Shown here piece by piece: positions 50,527 to 61,226 of a stretch of 64,000 nucleotides of DNA. Numbering within the stretch: position 1 is the first letter of the stretch; every line of letters begins with the position of its first letter. The notes beneath the pieces were generated by a model. It saw only the letters and a program-made list of their open reading frames with translations. It made no database searches and was not told the origin of the DNA. Origin of the DNA: Rebecca billardiae RCC1528 (Eukaryota; Haptophyta); contig OZ251223.1 of NCBI GenBank assembly GCA_965240325.2, positions 744,001 to 808,000 of the forward strand, written 5' to 3'. The translations under genes were made by a program, and so were the position numbers.

Positions 50527-53500
50527 CGATCTATCGGCGTCATACTGATCGCGCACGGGGCACGGACCATATCGCTGCGTTCCTGAGCCGCAGCGCCAGA
50601 ATTACGCGAGATCAGAGAACCTTTCTTTCCTCCCACGCGCGCCATTGGTCGAGACGTCGCTGAAGGGGGCCGAAAGTTGAGCAGCGGGTAACCTTTTGTT
50701 AATGACGTGAGTAAGTCTCGCCGTAGTGGGCCCAAAATTGCAACCTATGACTTTCGCTTGATCGTCCGATCTCTCGAACATCTGCCCCGAAGCGTACGTC
50801 GCTTTTGTGAGGATACACAGCAGCATCTCTCCATCGGTTGATCCTGCAGGCCCTCAACGCTCCTAGACCCTTCGTCGGCGGACGATCTACGAGTGGCGAC
50901 AGGCGACGCCTCCCCGGCACACTAGTACGAGGTCGATGGCGAACAAACGCTCGTGCACGGACTAGGGGATGTTTGAGTGCGCGTAGCCTCGCTCGATACG
51001 ACTGCGGGCAGGCGCGGCCGACGCAGTCCCGGCAGCTCCTGTTGTTTCTGCCTGCCACGCCTGCGCCGTTCATCATCCGTGCCGCGCGTGGCCCGACAAC
51101 TTGCCAGCGCCGCCGACAAGTTGGTGATCGAAGGGCGCGATTTGAAGGTTCAGCCACCACTCAGGTGGGCATCCCGGGCCCACTTTGAGTTGTCTTCGAT
51201 GCTGCCCACCGCGCTGCTCTCGACAGCCTGCGTGCCCTCGTGACAGAGCGCGCGTCCCGGCAGCTGCACGGTGCGGCATGTCGGCATGGCTTGCTCAGTC
51301 GCTCTTCACCTCTGCAGTGCAGAGGATGGGCCACAGCGATTACAGCGATATTGCGGTCGGTGGCAACGAGCATACTTCTCATGACCGCCGCCGCCGCGTG
51401 CCGCAGCTACCCGCCACCGGACGTGCTGCATCACACGTCGATGCTCATGGCTCATTAGACAGGATCTCACGCTCATCTGTGGGCACCGTTGTACGTGCGG
51501 CATGGCAAAGCCCTACTGACTTGGATGTGTGGATGCGTCGGCACGGCGGCAGTCGTCAGTGGCAGTGCTTGGCTCTGTGTCGCAGACGTGGCGCGGCGCC
51601 TGGCGCAGTCACGACGCACTCGTTGACCGGGCCACGCGCTGTCTCGGACACTGGACGGCGCGGCTCCGAGCAACACTCGCTCGCCGCTGGGCCTGGGCCT
51701 GCCGGCCCACAGGGCCTGGGCCGCCTCTGCCCACGCCGAGGCCTGGCCTAAGACGGTAAGACCCCGGGTCACATAGCACGACGGCTCAGTGCCGCTGCCC
51801 TCTGGACCAGTGGCGGTGCTGCTCTGCCGGCTCGGGGCGACCCGCTCGCGCCGCGGGCCGTGGCAGCGCTCATCGACTCAAACGTGCCGCCGACTCGCGC
51901 TCAGCTTCATGGCTGACGGGCTGCGCGAAGCGTCGGCGCTACCGAGAACAGTCGTGCGCCCTACCCTCTATGCGCCTGCGATCATACGTACTCCGAAGCA
52001 GCGCCAGACATGGACGGTGGGCGGTCTCAGCGCCGCGGCGGTACCGCGGGGCACGCAGCGCATCGGTGCGCGCCCGGTCATGCATCACCGCGAGCCGCAG
52101 AGTCTGAGCCCGAGGAGGCGGAGGACGGCCGGACTCCGGTGGCGCCGCTGGAATGTCACATGTGGTGCGGTTCATCGGAGTCAGGATATTCGATCACAGA
52201 CACGGTCGTCACTACGGTACAGTCGTCATCATGCATTTAGCGCAGCATGCCGCGTATAGCGTGACTCACCTTATTCATATTGGGTCCGCGTGCTGACTGC
52301 TGCATCATCAGTATTCAGCCGTGCATAATGGCAATGCTGTCAAGTGTCAGCATCAGCTGCGCGCGCACGGACAGACGGTCAACGGAACCTTAGCCGCGTG
52401 CCCGTTAGTGAATAGTGCGGACGGTCCGCAGTATCGAGTGATGAGCAGTAGTCTTATAATTATAAAGCCCCGCGCCCGGTACGTACCGAGGCTCCGTAGT
52501 AAATGTTGCAGTGACTGGGCCCGGCGGGCGTGCGCCGGCAACACGCCGACGGCTGACCCGGCTACGCCTCCAGTCTGAGTCGCAGATTACGGGCGCCCGC
52601 GCACTGGCAGCGGTCGAGCCGACTGGATTGTCAGAGTTAGTCAGCGAGTCGAGCCGCGGGCGCCGGCCAAGGCGGTACGGGCGGTACAGGCATTGCGTGC
52701 GCTCGCGTGCAGCCCCCGGAGCCAGCCTGGGGCTCCGAAGGTGTGCTTGCAGCTGGTGCGTGACCTTACGAGTACTGCACACCGCTTGTTGACACTGCAC
52801 GCCAAGCCGATCGAAGGCACAACGTGAGGATGTGAACTGGCGGCAGCTTTCTGCGGATCTGGGCCGTGACCTCTGTAGGCGCGTGGGCACAGAGTGTCCG
52901 ACGGCGAGGAAAGAGCTCAAGTGGCCGCTATCGGGGCCGAATAGGAAACGTGCGACTCGCCGTACATCGCACGCCGACTGCTGGCAGGCTCGCCCCCCCC
53001 GCCCGCACCTGCACGATCAGCGTCAGGAGCAATGATTGCGGAGTGCGCAATAGCCGCAGAAGGGGACCAGGTGCGCACGCGCGTGTGCAAGCAAAGGGCG
53101 ACGCCCAATGTGGACCTACGAAGGTGTGCACGCGGCTGACACTGAGCGCTGATGTCCCTGGACCCGCGCGAGAGCTCCTCAGCCACGCCAGCAATGTCGC
53201 AGAGACTCTCTGGCGGCCTGGCCTGGCCGGGCTGCGTTCGAAGCCCTGCCGCCCGCCGACGACCGGCGACAAAACACTCTCGTCTTGGCCTCTTGAACCC
53301 TCGGTGGCAATCTCTCGCGATCTGCCTCGCCCGCATAGCACGGCTTTGGGCTCGTTCGCTCATCAATCGAAGACCGCCAACCGATGCGGGTGCGCTGAAA
53401 GTGCGATTCTTCGTATGTGAACAATTCCGCGGCTTTATTCTCGCGTAATTCTGGCGCTGGGGCTCAGGAACGCAGCGTGGCATATCGATTATCGGCTGCC

Positions 53501-53829
53501 ACGGCGCCGACGAGCTGCTCGGCGACTGTCGACTGCCCGCCCGTCTGGCGTCTGTCACGGCGTCTGTCATCCGCATGGCGTCTGCCTATATAGCTGATGA
53601 ATCCTGTCGTCCGTGCTGATTGTGAACGCCGTCACTGTGAGCGGTGGCTTCCTTTCAAACGGATGAGTAGTTGAAACTTGAACTGAGTGATGGGCCAAAG
53701 TGATGGGCGCCATCGTGCGAGACGGGAGCTGTCCGGGTCCTGCTGCCTTTTTGGGCCCGGGCCGGACTTGCTTGAGTTCGCGCGACGGTTTTAGTTCTCC
53801 GACGGTTCACGTCCGCCACGGCGGACGTC
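50527..53829. other. 3.3-kb region without a recognised gene
   Basis: Most of it lies between the 37-bp inverted repeats described separately. Base composition is moderate, unlike the GC-rich genes on both sides. Frames such as 51185-51751 (+), 52866-53420 (+) and 52917-53576 (-) are uninterrupted but match no family. Confidence 0.5.
50574..53476. mobile_element. 2.9-kb stretch bounded by 37-bp inverted repeats
   Basis: 50574-50610 (starts GCTGCGTTCCTGAGCC, ends CAGAATTACGCGAG) is repeated inverted at 53440-53476 with one mismatch. The match stops sharply on both sides. No target-site duplication is clear beyond the shared ATAT next to each repeat. The inside has no recognisable transposase. 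It starts 47 bp after the stop codon of the MORN-PHD gene, so its left end may lie in that gene's 3' UTR. Confidence 0.5.
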
Positions 53830-56643
53830 ATGAGCTCCGACTCGGAGGTCTCGACGGACTTTGGGAACGGCGAGGACGGCTCGGCACATGCCGAAGACGT
53901 CGGGTACGACGAGCGTGACGCTGATGCCGCGCTCGAGGTCGACTCGGCCACGCCCTCGCGCAGCGTCTCGCCCGCGCCTGCGGCCGCCGCTCGTTGTGCG
54001 AGCCCAGCCGGGCACTCGCTGCACGACTCAGATCTACTCCCGCTGACGGCGGCGCACTGGATCAGCCCAGCCGCGGCCACGTCGCACCTGCCCGGCGATG
54101 TCCGCTCGCAGGTCGGCGCGATCCTTCACGCGCTCGCCGAGAAGTACCTGCCCGCATCTCCGGACGCGGGCGGACGGCGGCAAGGCGGCGTCGCCGCGCG
54201 AGCCATCTCGGACGAGACGCCTTCGGCTCCGCGCACGGAGTTCTCCTCGCCAGCGCACACGGTGGCGACGAGCAAGTCAAGCCCGCGCGCCTCTGGCGAC
54301 CAGCGCCCGCCCGCGCCCGCCCCAGCCGCGGCGGGCGCCACCGTGAGCGACTCGATGCGCGCATATGCGCAGTGGCTGCAGCGGGAGCTGGCGGGCGGCG
54401 ACGTGGCGGACGCGGATGCGGAGGAGGAGGAGGAGGAGGAGGAGGAGGAGGAGGAGGAGGGCGCGGAGAACGGCATGATTGTGCCGGAGGAGCTCGTGGG
54501 CGAGCCGCTGCCCGCTGCGCCCCCGCCGCCGCTCGAGCCGAACCGCGCGCACGCGGTCGCATCGTCGGCGCCGGTCGGCGGCGCGGCCAAGCGGCGTGTC
54601 GCGGTGCGGCGCAAGCCGCGCGCCGGGGCCGAGCGCGCCGGCGCGCGCGCGAGTGTGAGCGTGAGCGTGCGCTGCGCGCTCCTCGTCGGCAAGGAGGTCT
54701 GGGTCGTCGCGCGCGACACGGGCTCCATCGTGATCCACGACGCGGCGAGCGCGGGCGTGGTGGCGACGGTCCTGTCTCTGCACAACCTCATCCTGACGAT
54801 GGCGCTGCACCGCGGGGTGCGCGGCGCGCGGCGCGACGTGGAGGCGCGCGACACGGTGTGGTGCGGCACGGAGGGCGGCTCGGTGCTGCTGTACGACGTG
54901 CAGACGCGCGCTCTCGTGCGCGAGCTCGGCCGGCAGCACGCGGGCGGCGTGCAGTGCATCGCCATGCAGCGCGCGGCGGGCGGCGGGAGCGCGGGCGGCG
55001 GCGGCGGCGTGGTGGTGAGCTGCGGGAGCGACCGCAAGCTGTGCGTGTGGACCGCGGCGGGCGGGTACAAGCGCGCGTTCACGGGGCACACGCAGGCGGT
55101 GCGCTGCGCGCTCGTGCTCGGCGCGCACGTCTGGTCGGGCTCGGACGACGCGAGCGTGCGCGTGTGGGACCTCGCGCACGCCGTGTTCCAGCTGGCGCGC
55201 TCGGAGGCGTGCGTCGCCGCGCTGCGCTCGGAGCACACGGGGAGCGTGCGCGCGCTGCTCGCGACCGGGCCGGGGCACGTGCTCTCCGCGTCTGAGGACG
55301 GCTCGGTGTGCAAGTGGGCCGGCGCGCCGTCGTTCTCGTGCGTGCTCCGCGTCGGCTGCGCGGGCACGCCCACCGCGCTCGTGCCGATGGGCCGGCGCGT
55401 GTGGGTGTGCTGCGGCCGCGCCGCGGGCGTCGAGGTGCGCGACGCGCTCACGCTGGCGCTCAAGGAGACGCTGCGCGGCGGCGCGGACGGGCGCGGCGGC
55501 GCGGTCGGCGCGATCCGCATCGGCGCGGTCGAGCGGCGCACGCTGTGGACGTGGGTGCCGGGCGAGCCCTCCGCGACCGTGTGGGAGCGCGACGAGGCGG
55601 AGGCGCGGCTCTCGGCCGACGAGTATGCGGCCGCGCTCGCCGAGGCGGACGCGCTGCGCGCCGCGCTCGACGGCCACCACGCGCGGCTCGAGGCCGTGGC
55701 CGACGCGAGGCGGAAGGAGGCGCTGCGCGGGCTCGCGACGCGCGGCGCGCTGGCGCGCGAGCTCGAGGCGGCGCTCGAGCTGTGCGCCACGCAGGCGCGC
55801 GAGGTGCGCCGCCTCCAGCGCGACTTCATCGAGCAGCAGGCGGCCGACCTCGCGGAGCAGCGCGAGCTGCAGCTGCTGTGCGAGCAGCTCGAGGGCCGCG
55901 CGCTCGGCCAGCACGAGGCGCACGCGCGCGAGCTGGACGAGGCGGCGGCGCGCGAGGCGGCGCTCGAGGCGGAGCTCGGCCGCGCGCGCGCCGAGCGCGA
56001 CGCCGCGCGCGCCGAGCTCGACTCGCTCAAGCACGACGCGAGCGCGGCGTTCGTCGAGCGCGACCTGCTGCGGCTGCAGGGCACGCAGCTGAGGCTCGAG
56101 CTGGACGACTCCCGGCAGGAGGTGGTCTCGCTGCGCACGGCGGACACGGCGTGCGCCGCGACGCTCGACGGCGCGACGGCCGGCGCGCTCGGGCGCGCGC
56201 CGAGCGCGCGGCAGCGCGGCAGCACCGCGCCGCCCTCGCCGCCGCCGCCGCCGCTGCGCTCGCAGCACTCCCAGCCCACGCTCGCCGTCGCCGCCGCTGC
56301 GGGCGCGGGGCGGCGGCACGAGCCGCCCCACGCGCTCGCCGCGCGGCTGCGGCTGCACGCCGCCGCCGCCGCCGCCGCCGCGCCCGCCGCCGCCGCCGCC
56401 GAGGACGCGAGTCTTGTCGGGCGGTGGCAGCCCGACGCGCCGCCGCGCGCGCCCGGCGACTCGCCGCTCCTCTCTGCGCGCGCGGCGGCGCGCGCGGGCG
56501 GCGCGCACCCAGGCCAGCTCACGCCCTCGACGGCGGCGCGCGCCGCGCACGCGGCAACCAGCCACGCGCCGAGCCTGCAGTCCTCGGCCGCGCGCGTGGC
56601 GATACCGCCGGCGCACCCGCAGTCGGCGATCTCAGAGTCGTAG
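53830..56643 (+). CDS. WD40-repeat protein with C-terminal coiled coil
   Basis: Single exon, 937 residues. The first 270 residues are low-complexity, with a Glu run (about 197-212) and a basic patch (AAKRRVAVRRKPR). Residues 275-590 are WD40 blades: VWVVARDTGSIVIHDA, VWCGTEGGSVLLYD, VVVSCGSDRKLCVWTA, VWSGSDDASVRVWD, VLSASEDGSVCKW; about seven blades can be drawn. Residues 600-780 form a long coiled coil rich in Glu, Arg, Ala and Leu (LEAALELCATQAREVRRLQR). The tail is Ala/Pro/Ser-rich. Propeller plus coiled coil is typical of scaffold proteins of the cytoskeleton, trafficking or cilia. The blade style recalls the WD40 part of plant inositol 5-phosphatases, but no phosphatase domain is present. 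The function is not known. Confidence 0.83.
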   Translation: MSSDSEVSTDFGNGEDGSAHAEDVGYDERDADAALEVDSATPSRSVSPAPAAAARCASPAGHSLHDSDLLPLTAAHWISPAAATSHLPGDVRSQVGAILHALAEKYLPASPDAGGRRQGGVAARAISDETPSAPRTEFSSPAHTVATSKSSPRASGDQRPPAPAPAAAGATVSDSMRAYAQWLQRELAGGDVADADAEEEEEEEEEEEEEGAENGMIVPEELVGEPLPAAPPPPLEPNRAHAVASSAPVGGAAKRRVAVRRKPRAGAERAGARASVSVSVRCALLVGKEVWVVARDTGSIVIHDAASAGVVATVLSLHNLILTMALHRGVRGARRDVEARDTVWCGTEGGSVLLYDVQTRALVRELGRQHAGGVQCIAMQRAAGGGSAGGGGGVVVSCGSDRKLCVWTAAGGYKRAFTGHTQAVRCALVLGAHVWSGSDDASVRVWDLAHAVFQLARSEACVAALRSEHTGSVRALLATGPGHVLSASEDGSVCKWAGAPSFSCVLRVGCAGTPTALVPMGRRVWVCCGRAAGVEVRDALTLALKETLRGGADGRGGAVGAIRIGAVERRTLWTWVPGEPSATVWERDEAEARLSADEYAAALAEADALRAALDGHHARLEAVADARRKEALRGLATRGALARELEAALELCATQAREVRRLQRDFIEQQAADLAEQRELQLLCEQLEGRALGQHEAHARELDEAAAREAALEAELGRARAERDAARAELDSLKHDASAAFVERDLLRLQGTQLRLELDDSRQEVVSLRTADTACAATLDGATAGALGRAPSARQRGSTAPPSPPPPPLRSQHSQPTLAVAAAAGAGRRHEPPHALAARLRLHAAAAAAAAPAAAAAEDASLVGRWQPDAPPRAPGDSPLLSARAAARAGGAHPGQLTPSTAARAAHAATSHAPSLQSSAARVAIPPAHPQSAISES

Positions 56644-56864
56644 GCAGCCGTGCTCAAGCTACTGCCGCCGCAGCCCTTCAGAGCCCGCAGCCGGCGCGCG
56701 CTGCGTGGCGCGACTATACGTGAAGCAGCGTATTTAATTATACGCGACTATGACTATACCGTTATACCGCCTGTACACGTAATAATCGCGCCGATCGAAT
56801 AATCGCGGCCGTTCACTTGGCCGCGCGGCGGCGTCGTTTGAATTGTCGGACGACGATCGACTCC

Positions 56865-58109
56865 ATGGCGGCTCGTCCCTGCCCTTGGTGCCGCTCCGCT
56901 CCCAACGCGATGAGGCGGACGTTCGTGCTCGCTCTGGCGGCGGTGTGTCACGGCGTGAGCTGCGAGGCGGCGGCACCCGCCGGTGACGTGCACATCCTCG
57001 CCCCGGGGGAGAACCGCACCATCGAGCTACGCGTCGTCCGCGCGTCGGGCGGTGCCAAGCCGGATCACGTGCAAGTCTGCTTCCGCGGCTCCCTCCTCAA
57101 CCCGCTCCGCGTGTGGCACCGCGGCGAGCTGCGCTTTGAGTCCTCCGTGGGCCCAGCCATCGTGCAGATCGCGCAGGGCGTTGACGCGCGGCCGTTCGAG
57201 CCGCTTGGCGCGCTCTCGAGGCTGCTCTTCCCGCGCGACTCCGCGAGCGCGCTGGACGAGGTCCGATACGTGTCACCGTACGGGCAGTCGTGCGTGCGGG
57301 TCGCGCAAGCAGAGAGCCGCAGCTCGAAGCCGGCCGCGGTGCACGCCAGCGCGCGCTTCCACTTCGTGTGGCACCTGCCGCTCATGCTGTGCGTGGGCGC
57401 GGTGCTCGCGTGGTGCTCGCGCGGCTGGTCTCAGCACACGGCGTTCTACTACGCGAGTGGGGCGGGCGTCGCGCTGGTGCTCGGCGTCCTCCTCGCCGGC
57501 CTGTTCGTCGTCGACCGCGTGCTCTCCGGCAAGTGGCGGCGGGTCGGCGCGTCGGCGCTCATGTTCCTGGGCTACCTGGGCAAGGCCGCCGACGTGCTGC
57601 GCACGAGCGCCGAGGAGCTGCTCGGCACGTACTGGCGGCTCTGCCTGCTGTACGTGCTGCTGTGCGGCGGGGCGGGCCTCGCGTGGGTGCACCGCGCGGT
57701 GTGCAGCGCATCGGGAGTGCCTGACTGGTGGCGGGGCGTCACGCACGCCATGCTCCTCGTCGGCGGCGTCGCCATGGCGCTCAGCTCGACCTACTCGACC
57801 GCGCTGCAGATCGGCGCCGTCAGCGCGGCCCTCGCGCTCGGGCTCGCGGCTGCGGCCTGTCCGGCGGCTCCGCGCGCGGCGATGTGGGCGTACCTGTTCG
57901 AGGCGCAGCCGGCGCCGGCGCCGACGCGCACCATCCTCGCGAGCAAGCGCTGGCTCTCGGCCGAGGAGTACGAGATGCAGGGCGAGATCGAGACCGAGCG
58001 CGCACTCAAGGACTTGTGCTCGAGCCCGGCGTTCCAGCGCTGGCTGCTGACCAACCACCGCGGCATGACGTCGCACACGGCCGCGGCGGCCGCCCAATCG
58101 CCCACCTGA
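56865..58109 (+). CDS. NEMP-family nuclear-envelope membrane protein
   Basis: Single exon, 414 residues from the ATG at 56865; ATG 56910 gives a neater signal peptide (MRRTFVLALAAVCHGVSC) and is a good alternative. A lumenal domain of about 140 residues is followed by about five membrane segments. The first conserved block, SQHTAFYYASGAGVALVLGV, matches the FYY.(S/T)G hallmark of NEMP/TMEM194 (DUF2215). After the membrane part the motif LSAEEYEMQGEIETERALKD and a C-terminal SPAFQRWL follow, as in animal and plant members. NEMP proteins sit in the inner nuclear membrane, bind Ran or lamina-linked factors, stiffen the envelope in animals and work with actin in plants. The C-terminal Ran-binding tail is short here. 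Confidence 0.82.
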   Translation: MAARPCPWCRSAPNAMRRTFVLALAAVCHGVSCEAAAPAGDVHILAPGENRTIELRVVRASGGAKPDHVQVCFRGSLLNPLRVWHRGELRFESSVGPAIVQIAQGVDARPFEPLGALSRLLFPRDSASALDEVRYVSPYGQSCVRVAQAESRSSKPAAVHASARFHFVWHLPLMLCVGAVLAWCSRGWSQHTAFYYASGAGVALVLGVLLAGLFVVDRVLSGKWRRVGASALMFLGYLGKAADVLRTSAEELLGTYWRLCLLYVLLCGGAGLAWVHRAVCSASGVPDWWRGVTHAMLLVGGVAMALSSTYSTALQIGAVSAALALGLAAAACPAAPRAAMWAYLFEAQPAPAPTRTILASKRWLSAEEYEMQGEIETERALKDLCSSPAFQRWLLTNHRGMTSHTAAAAAQSPT

Positions 58110-58753
58110 TGAGCCTCAGGTGACGCGCCGCGCCACCTTCGCCCGGTCGGTGGCCCGCGCCGCTCGCATTCGGCGGCGCGGCTCTGTGGCCAGTCCAGCG
58201 TCGCAGCGTCGTGACGCAGCCAGACCGACAGTCGCACTCGCAGGGCCAGGCCTCAATCGAACGGCTGATATACGCCGATTCGTCACACTCGTCACAGTGA
58301 CGACCAGCTGCGCGGTGATGATGCTGACGATGAGTGAATAAGTTATTAGTGAGCTATCATATCATTATTCATTATCATTGATGATGGAGTTACTGAACTC
58401 ACTCATGGAGTAGTATATTAATCGGGCGTCACTTTTTAATATATTCACTAATCACTGCTGGCTGATGGTGACTCAGAATATGGTGACAGTCGGATGACCG
58501 CGTACTGTATCTAGTGTATTGGCAACGCAATCGTACGTCCGTGGCTCCGGCTCCGGTCCACCCCCCCAGGCCCAGCGGCTCCGTTACGTCTTGGCCCCCG
58601 CGGAGCCGAACTCGAAGTCAACCGCACAAGCGGACCATGCAGTGCAGAGTCCCTTCCGACCCCCGATTGATGATGATACTTCGCTGTTTGCAACGAGAAG
58701 AAATGTCGCATCCGACCACCTCCCATCAATAGGTTCAGACTCTAAGTCTATTT
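58110..58753. other. Intergenic region
   Basis: 3' UTR of the NEMP gene, then AT-rich DNA (58330-58450) up to the dispersed element. No gene seen. Confidence 0.5.
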
Positions 58754-60729
58754 TGGCCCGCGGTGCAGGGCGGAGCGCGCAGCGTGGAGCCCGCACCAGC
58801 GGGCCCGAACCACGTTTCAAAAAGATCTTTGATCAGCAAGAAAAAGGGACGGGGGCCGATTTTTAGGGCTGGCGGAGACCGAATTTCGATTTTTGAGATC
58901 GCAGTAGAGAGGTCTATCCCGGTCGAAATGACCGCGCCCACAGATTTCGCCTATTCAATCGTGGACGGCCGGGCGTGAGATTCCGTCAGGTTGTGTGAAG
59001 TTGGACGGTTACAAGTTCGATACAACATCACCCCCTTTCGAGGCTATTTTCGTCTTGATAGTTTGCCTCCCCCCTTCATTAATAGTGTGAAGTAGGACGG
59101 TCATCTAGACGACTATCAGTGGGGGCATGGTGCCATCTGATCTTGGGTGATTGTGGGTACTCTCGTTCAGGGGGCATGGTGCCATATCTTGGGTGATTGT
59201 GGGTACTCTCGTTCAGTCTACCCACAATTACCCAGTCTGAGAGCTTATCACGCCAGATTCCTCCGCACACGGGTTTACTAGTTAGACAGGGTCGGAGCGC
59301 ATATACAAAAACGAACCGTCACAATCCCGCGCACCGTCGCCATAAAGACGCCAACTCGCGACTCGAAAGCCGAAAGCTCAAGCGGGGGGCTGCCACACGC
59401 CCACGGGCGAGCCCTCGCTCGTCCTCGACCACCATCGGTGTGGACGACCGCGCGGAGCGCGCGCCGCGCGCGCGCCGCGCGCGCGGCCGCGGGCGCCTCC
59501 CGCGCGGGCGGCACACGCCCGCCCGCGCGCCCGCCCGCGCGCGCGTCCGCGTTTGCAGCGGGCGCGCGCGGATCAATCAGCCATCAGGCTTCCGTGTCGG
59601 GCTGTTGCGTCCGACATGCGCCATGTCGTGGCGTGCGCATGCGCGTACTCTCGGTGGGGTGGTGCGCGGGCGGCGGCGCTTTCCTGATTTCTACCCCGCG
59701 CCCGTAGTGTCGCTGTGCGTGGCGCGCCGGCTGCGTCGCGCAGGCACGCGAGTCCGCGGGAGCCATCCGCGAGCGCGACGACGGCCGGCATCCGGCCGGA
59801 TGGAGACAGACAATTGACAGGCAGGTACTCGCGTGGAGGCGCTGGGCGCCGAGCCGGCGAAGCGCGACGCCGAGCTCGACGCGTGCGCGCAGAGGCGCTG
59901 GGCGCCGACCTGGCGAAGCGAGACGCCGAGCTCGACGCGCTGCGCTCGCGGTACGGCGCGGACGCGCTGGGCGGTCGCGCTGCCCTTGTCGACGCCCTGC
60001 AGCAGCTCGAGCAGGTGTGGACGGCCCTCGAAGCGACCGTGGGCGAGCGCGCGCGGCTCAGTCTGCCGCTGGCCGCCGCCGTCCTCGAGGCCGACGCGGC
60101 GGAGCAGGCGGCGGGCGAGCACGGCGGCGCGGTGCGGAGCAAGCGCACGCCGCGCTGGGCGCCAGGGCGGCGGGCGCGAGACGCCACTCACCTCGTTCCA
60201 CCCCGAGCTCCGCTCGGTCTGCGCGTGGCTGCGCAGCGCGGGCGGGCAGCAGTGGCGCGCGCTCTCGCTCTCCGGGCAGACTCTCCCGGCATGAGGCGCG
60301 CCGGCTGAGCGACCAGCGGCCCTTCGTCGAGCGCATGGCGCAGCGCGAGCACCTCAAGCTGAAGCAGGTGCGCCGGCGCACGCGCGCACGCGCCGGCCCG
60401 CGCCGCGCGGCGCCTCTCGCCCTCTCGCCCTGCGCGCGCGCCGCCCCGCTTCCCCGCGCGGCCCGTCCGCGCCTCTCGCCCTGCGAGCGCGCCGCCCCGC
60501 TTTCCCGCGCGGCCCGTCCGCTGGTGTCCCATGCCACCCTTGGCCGTGCGCGCCCATACTCGCGCCGAGTCCGAGACGCCAGACGGGTCTGACTCTCACT
60601 CTCAGAGTGGCTGAACTGTCTTTCTGACTCGCGGACTGACTGACTCGTCAGTCTCATTTTCAACCACTGCGCCGCGGGCCCCTAACTGCGTTGGTTCTAC
60701 GGAAAAGGACCGCGGAACGCGGTCATTAC
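58754..60729 (+). mobile_element. ~1.95-kb dispersed repeat, copy 2 (Helitron-like candidate)
   Basis: It begins with the same block as 22824 (TGGCCCGCGGTGCAGGGCGG), has AAAAAGATCTTTGATCA and GGGACGGGGG, and ends at 60672-60729 with the same tail and GACCGCG-GAA-CGCGGTC hairpin before ATTAC. The captured segment (about 59830-60370) is better preserved than in copy 1: frames read ELDALRSRY, ALVDALQQLEQVWTALEATV and AAAVLEADAAEQAAGEHGGA, then TSFHPELRSV and HEARRLSDQRPFVERMAQRE, with frame breaks between them. It is a fragment of an unrecognised coiled-coil gene. Within it, 59834-59945 is a tandem duplication of about 55 bp. At 59124-59215 there is a further two-copy repeat (GGGGGCATGGTGCCAT, GGGTGATTGTGGGTACTC). 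Confidence 0.6.
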
Positions 60730-61226
60730 TATGAAATTACCCGTCACTGCTTACTCAGATTTCAGCACAGTCCGGGAGCGTTCCGGACACCTGTATATAT
60801 ATATGGGAAACTTGAGACCCGGACAATGGGTATTTAGCCTTTAGGTACCTATAGAAAATATAGAGTCTGAACCTATTGGAGGTGTGGCTGATATATATAT
60901 GATCCATATCTGGGCGTAATGATTTAGCAGTATCGTAATGGATCATTGCTGGATGCCGCATCCATCGACATCGCCCCAAGGGCAAGGGCCTGAGCCAAGG
61001 GCCCCGCAGCCCGCCCCGCTTGGGGAGTGGGGTGCGGTCTAGCTAGGAGTAGGAGCTAGTCGTAGATCATCAGAGGCGGCGATCCCGCCGATTGCAGTGT
61101 CAAGATGTAACGCTCCAGTGACCGGACTGGGGGGGGTGGACCGAAGCCGGAGCCCCGTCATCTTGCCTGAAAGCCCTTAGGAAAAACTCGTCGCACCACA
61201 TCATCACCGTCGATCATCCTCGTTGA
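60730..61226. other. Intergenic region
   Basis: Short TA runs at 60790 and 60890, then the 3' UTR of the PWWP gene. No gene seen. Confidence 0.5.

Noticed and set aside
50830-50845. GGTTGATCCTGCA, reminiscent of the 5' end of 18S rRNA
   Set aside because: Only about 13 bases match and the flanks are unlike rRNA.
54277-56616. Long minus-strand frames opposite the WD40 gene
   Set aside because: No domains, Arg/His-rich composition; the plus strand has WD40 blades and a coiled coil.
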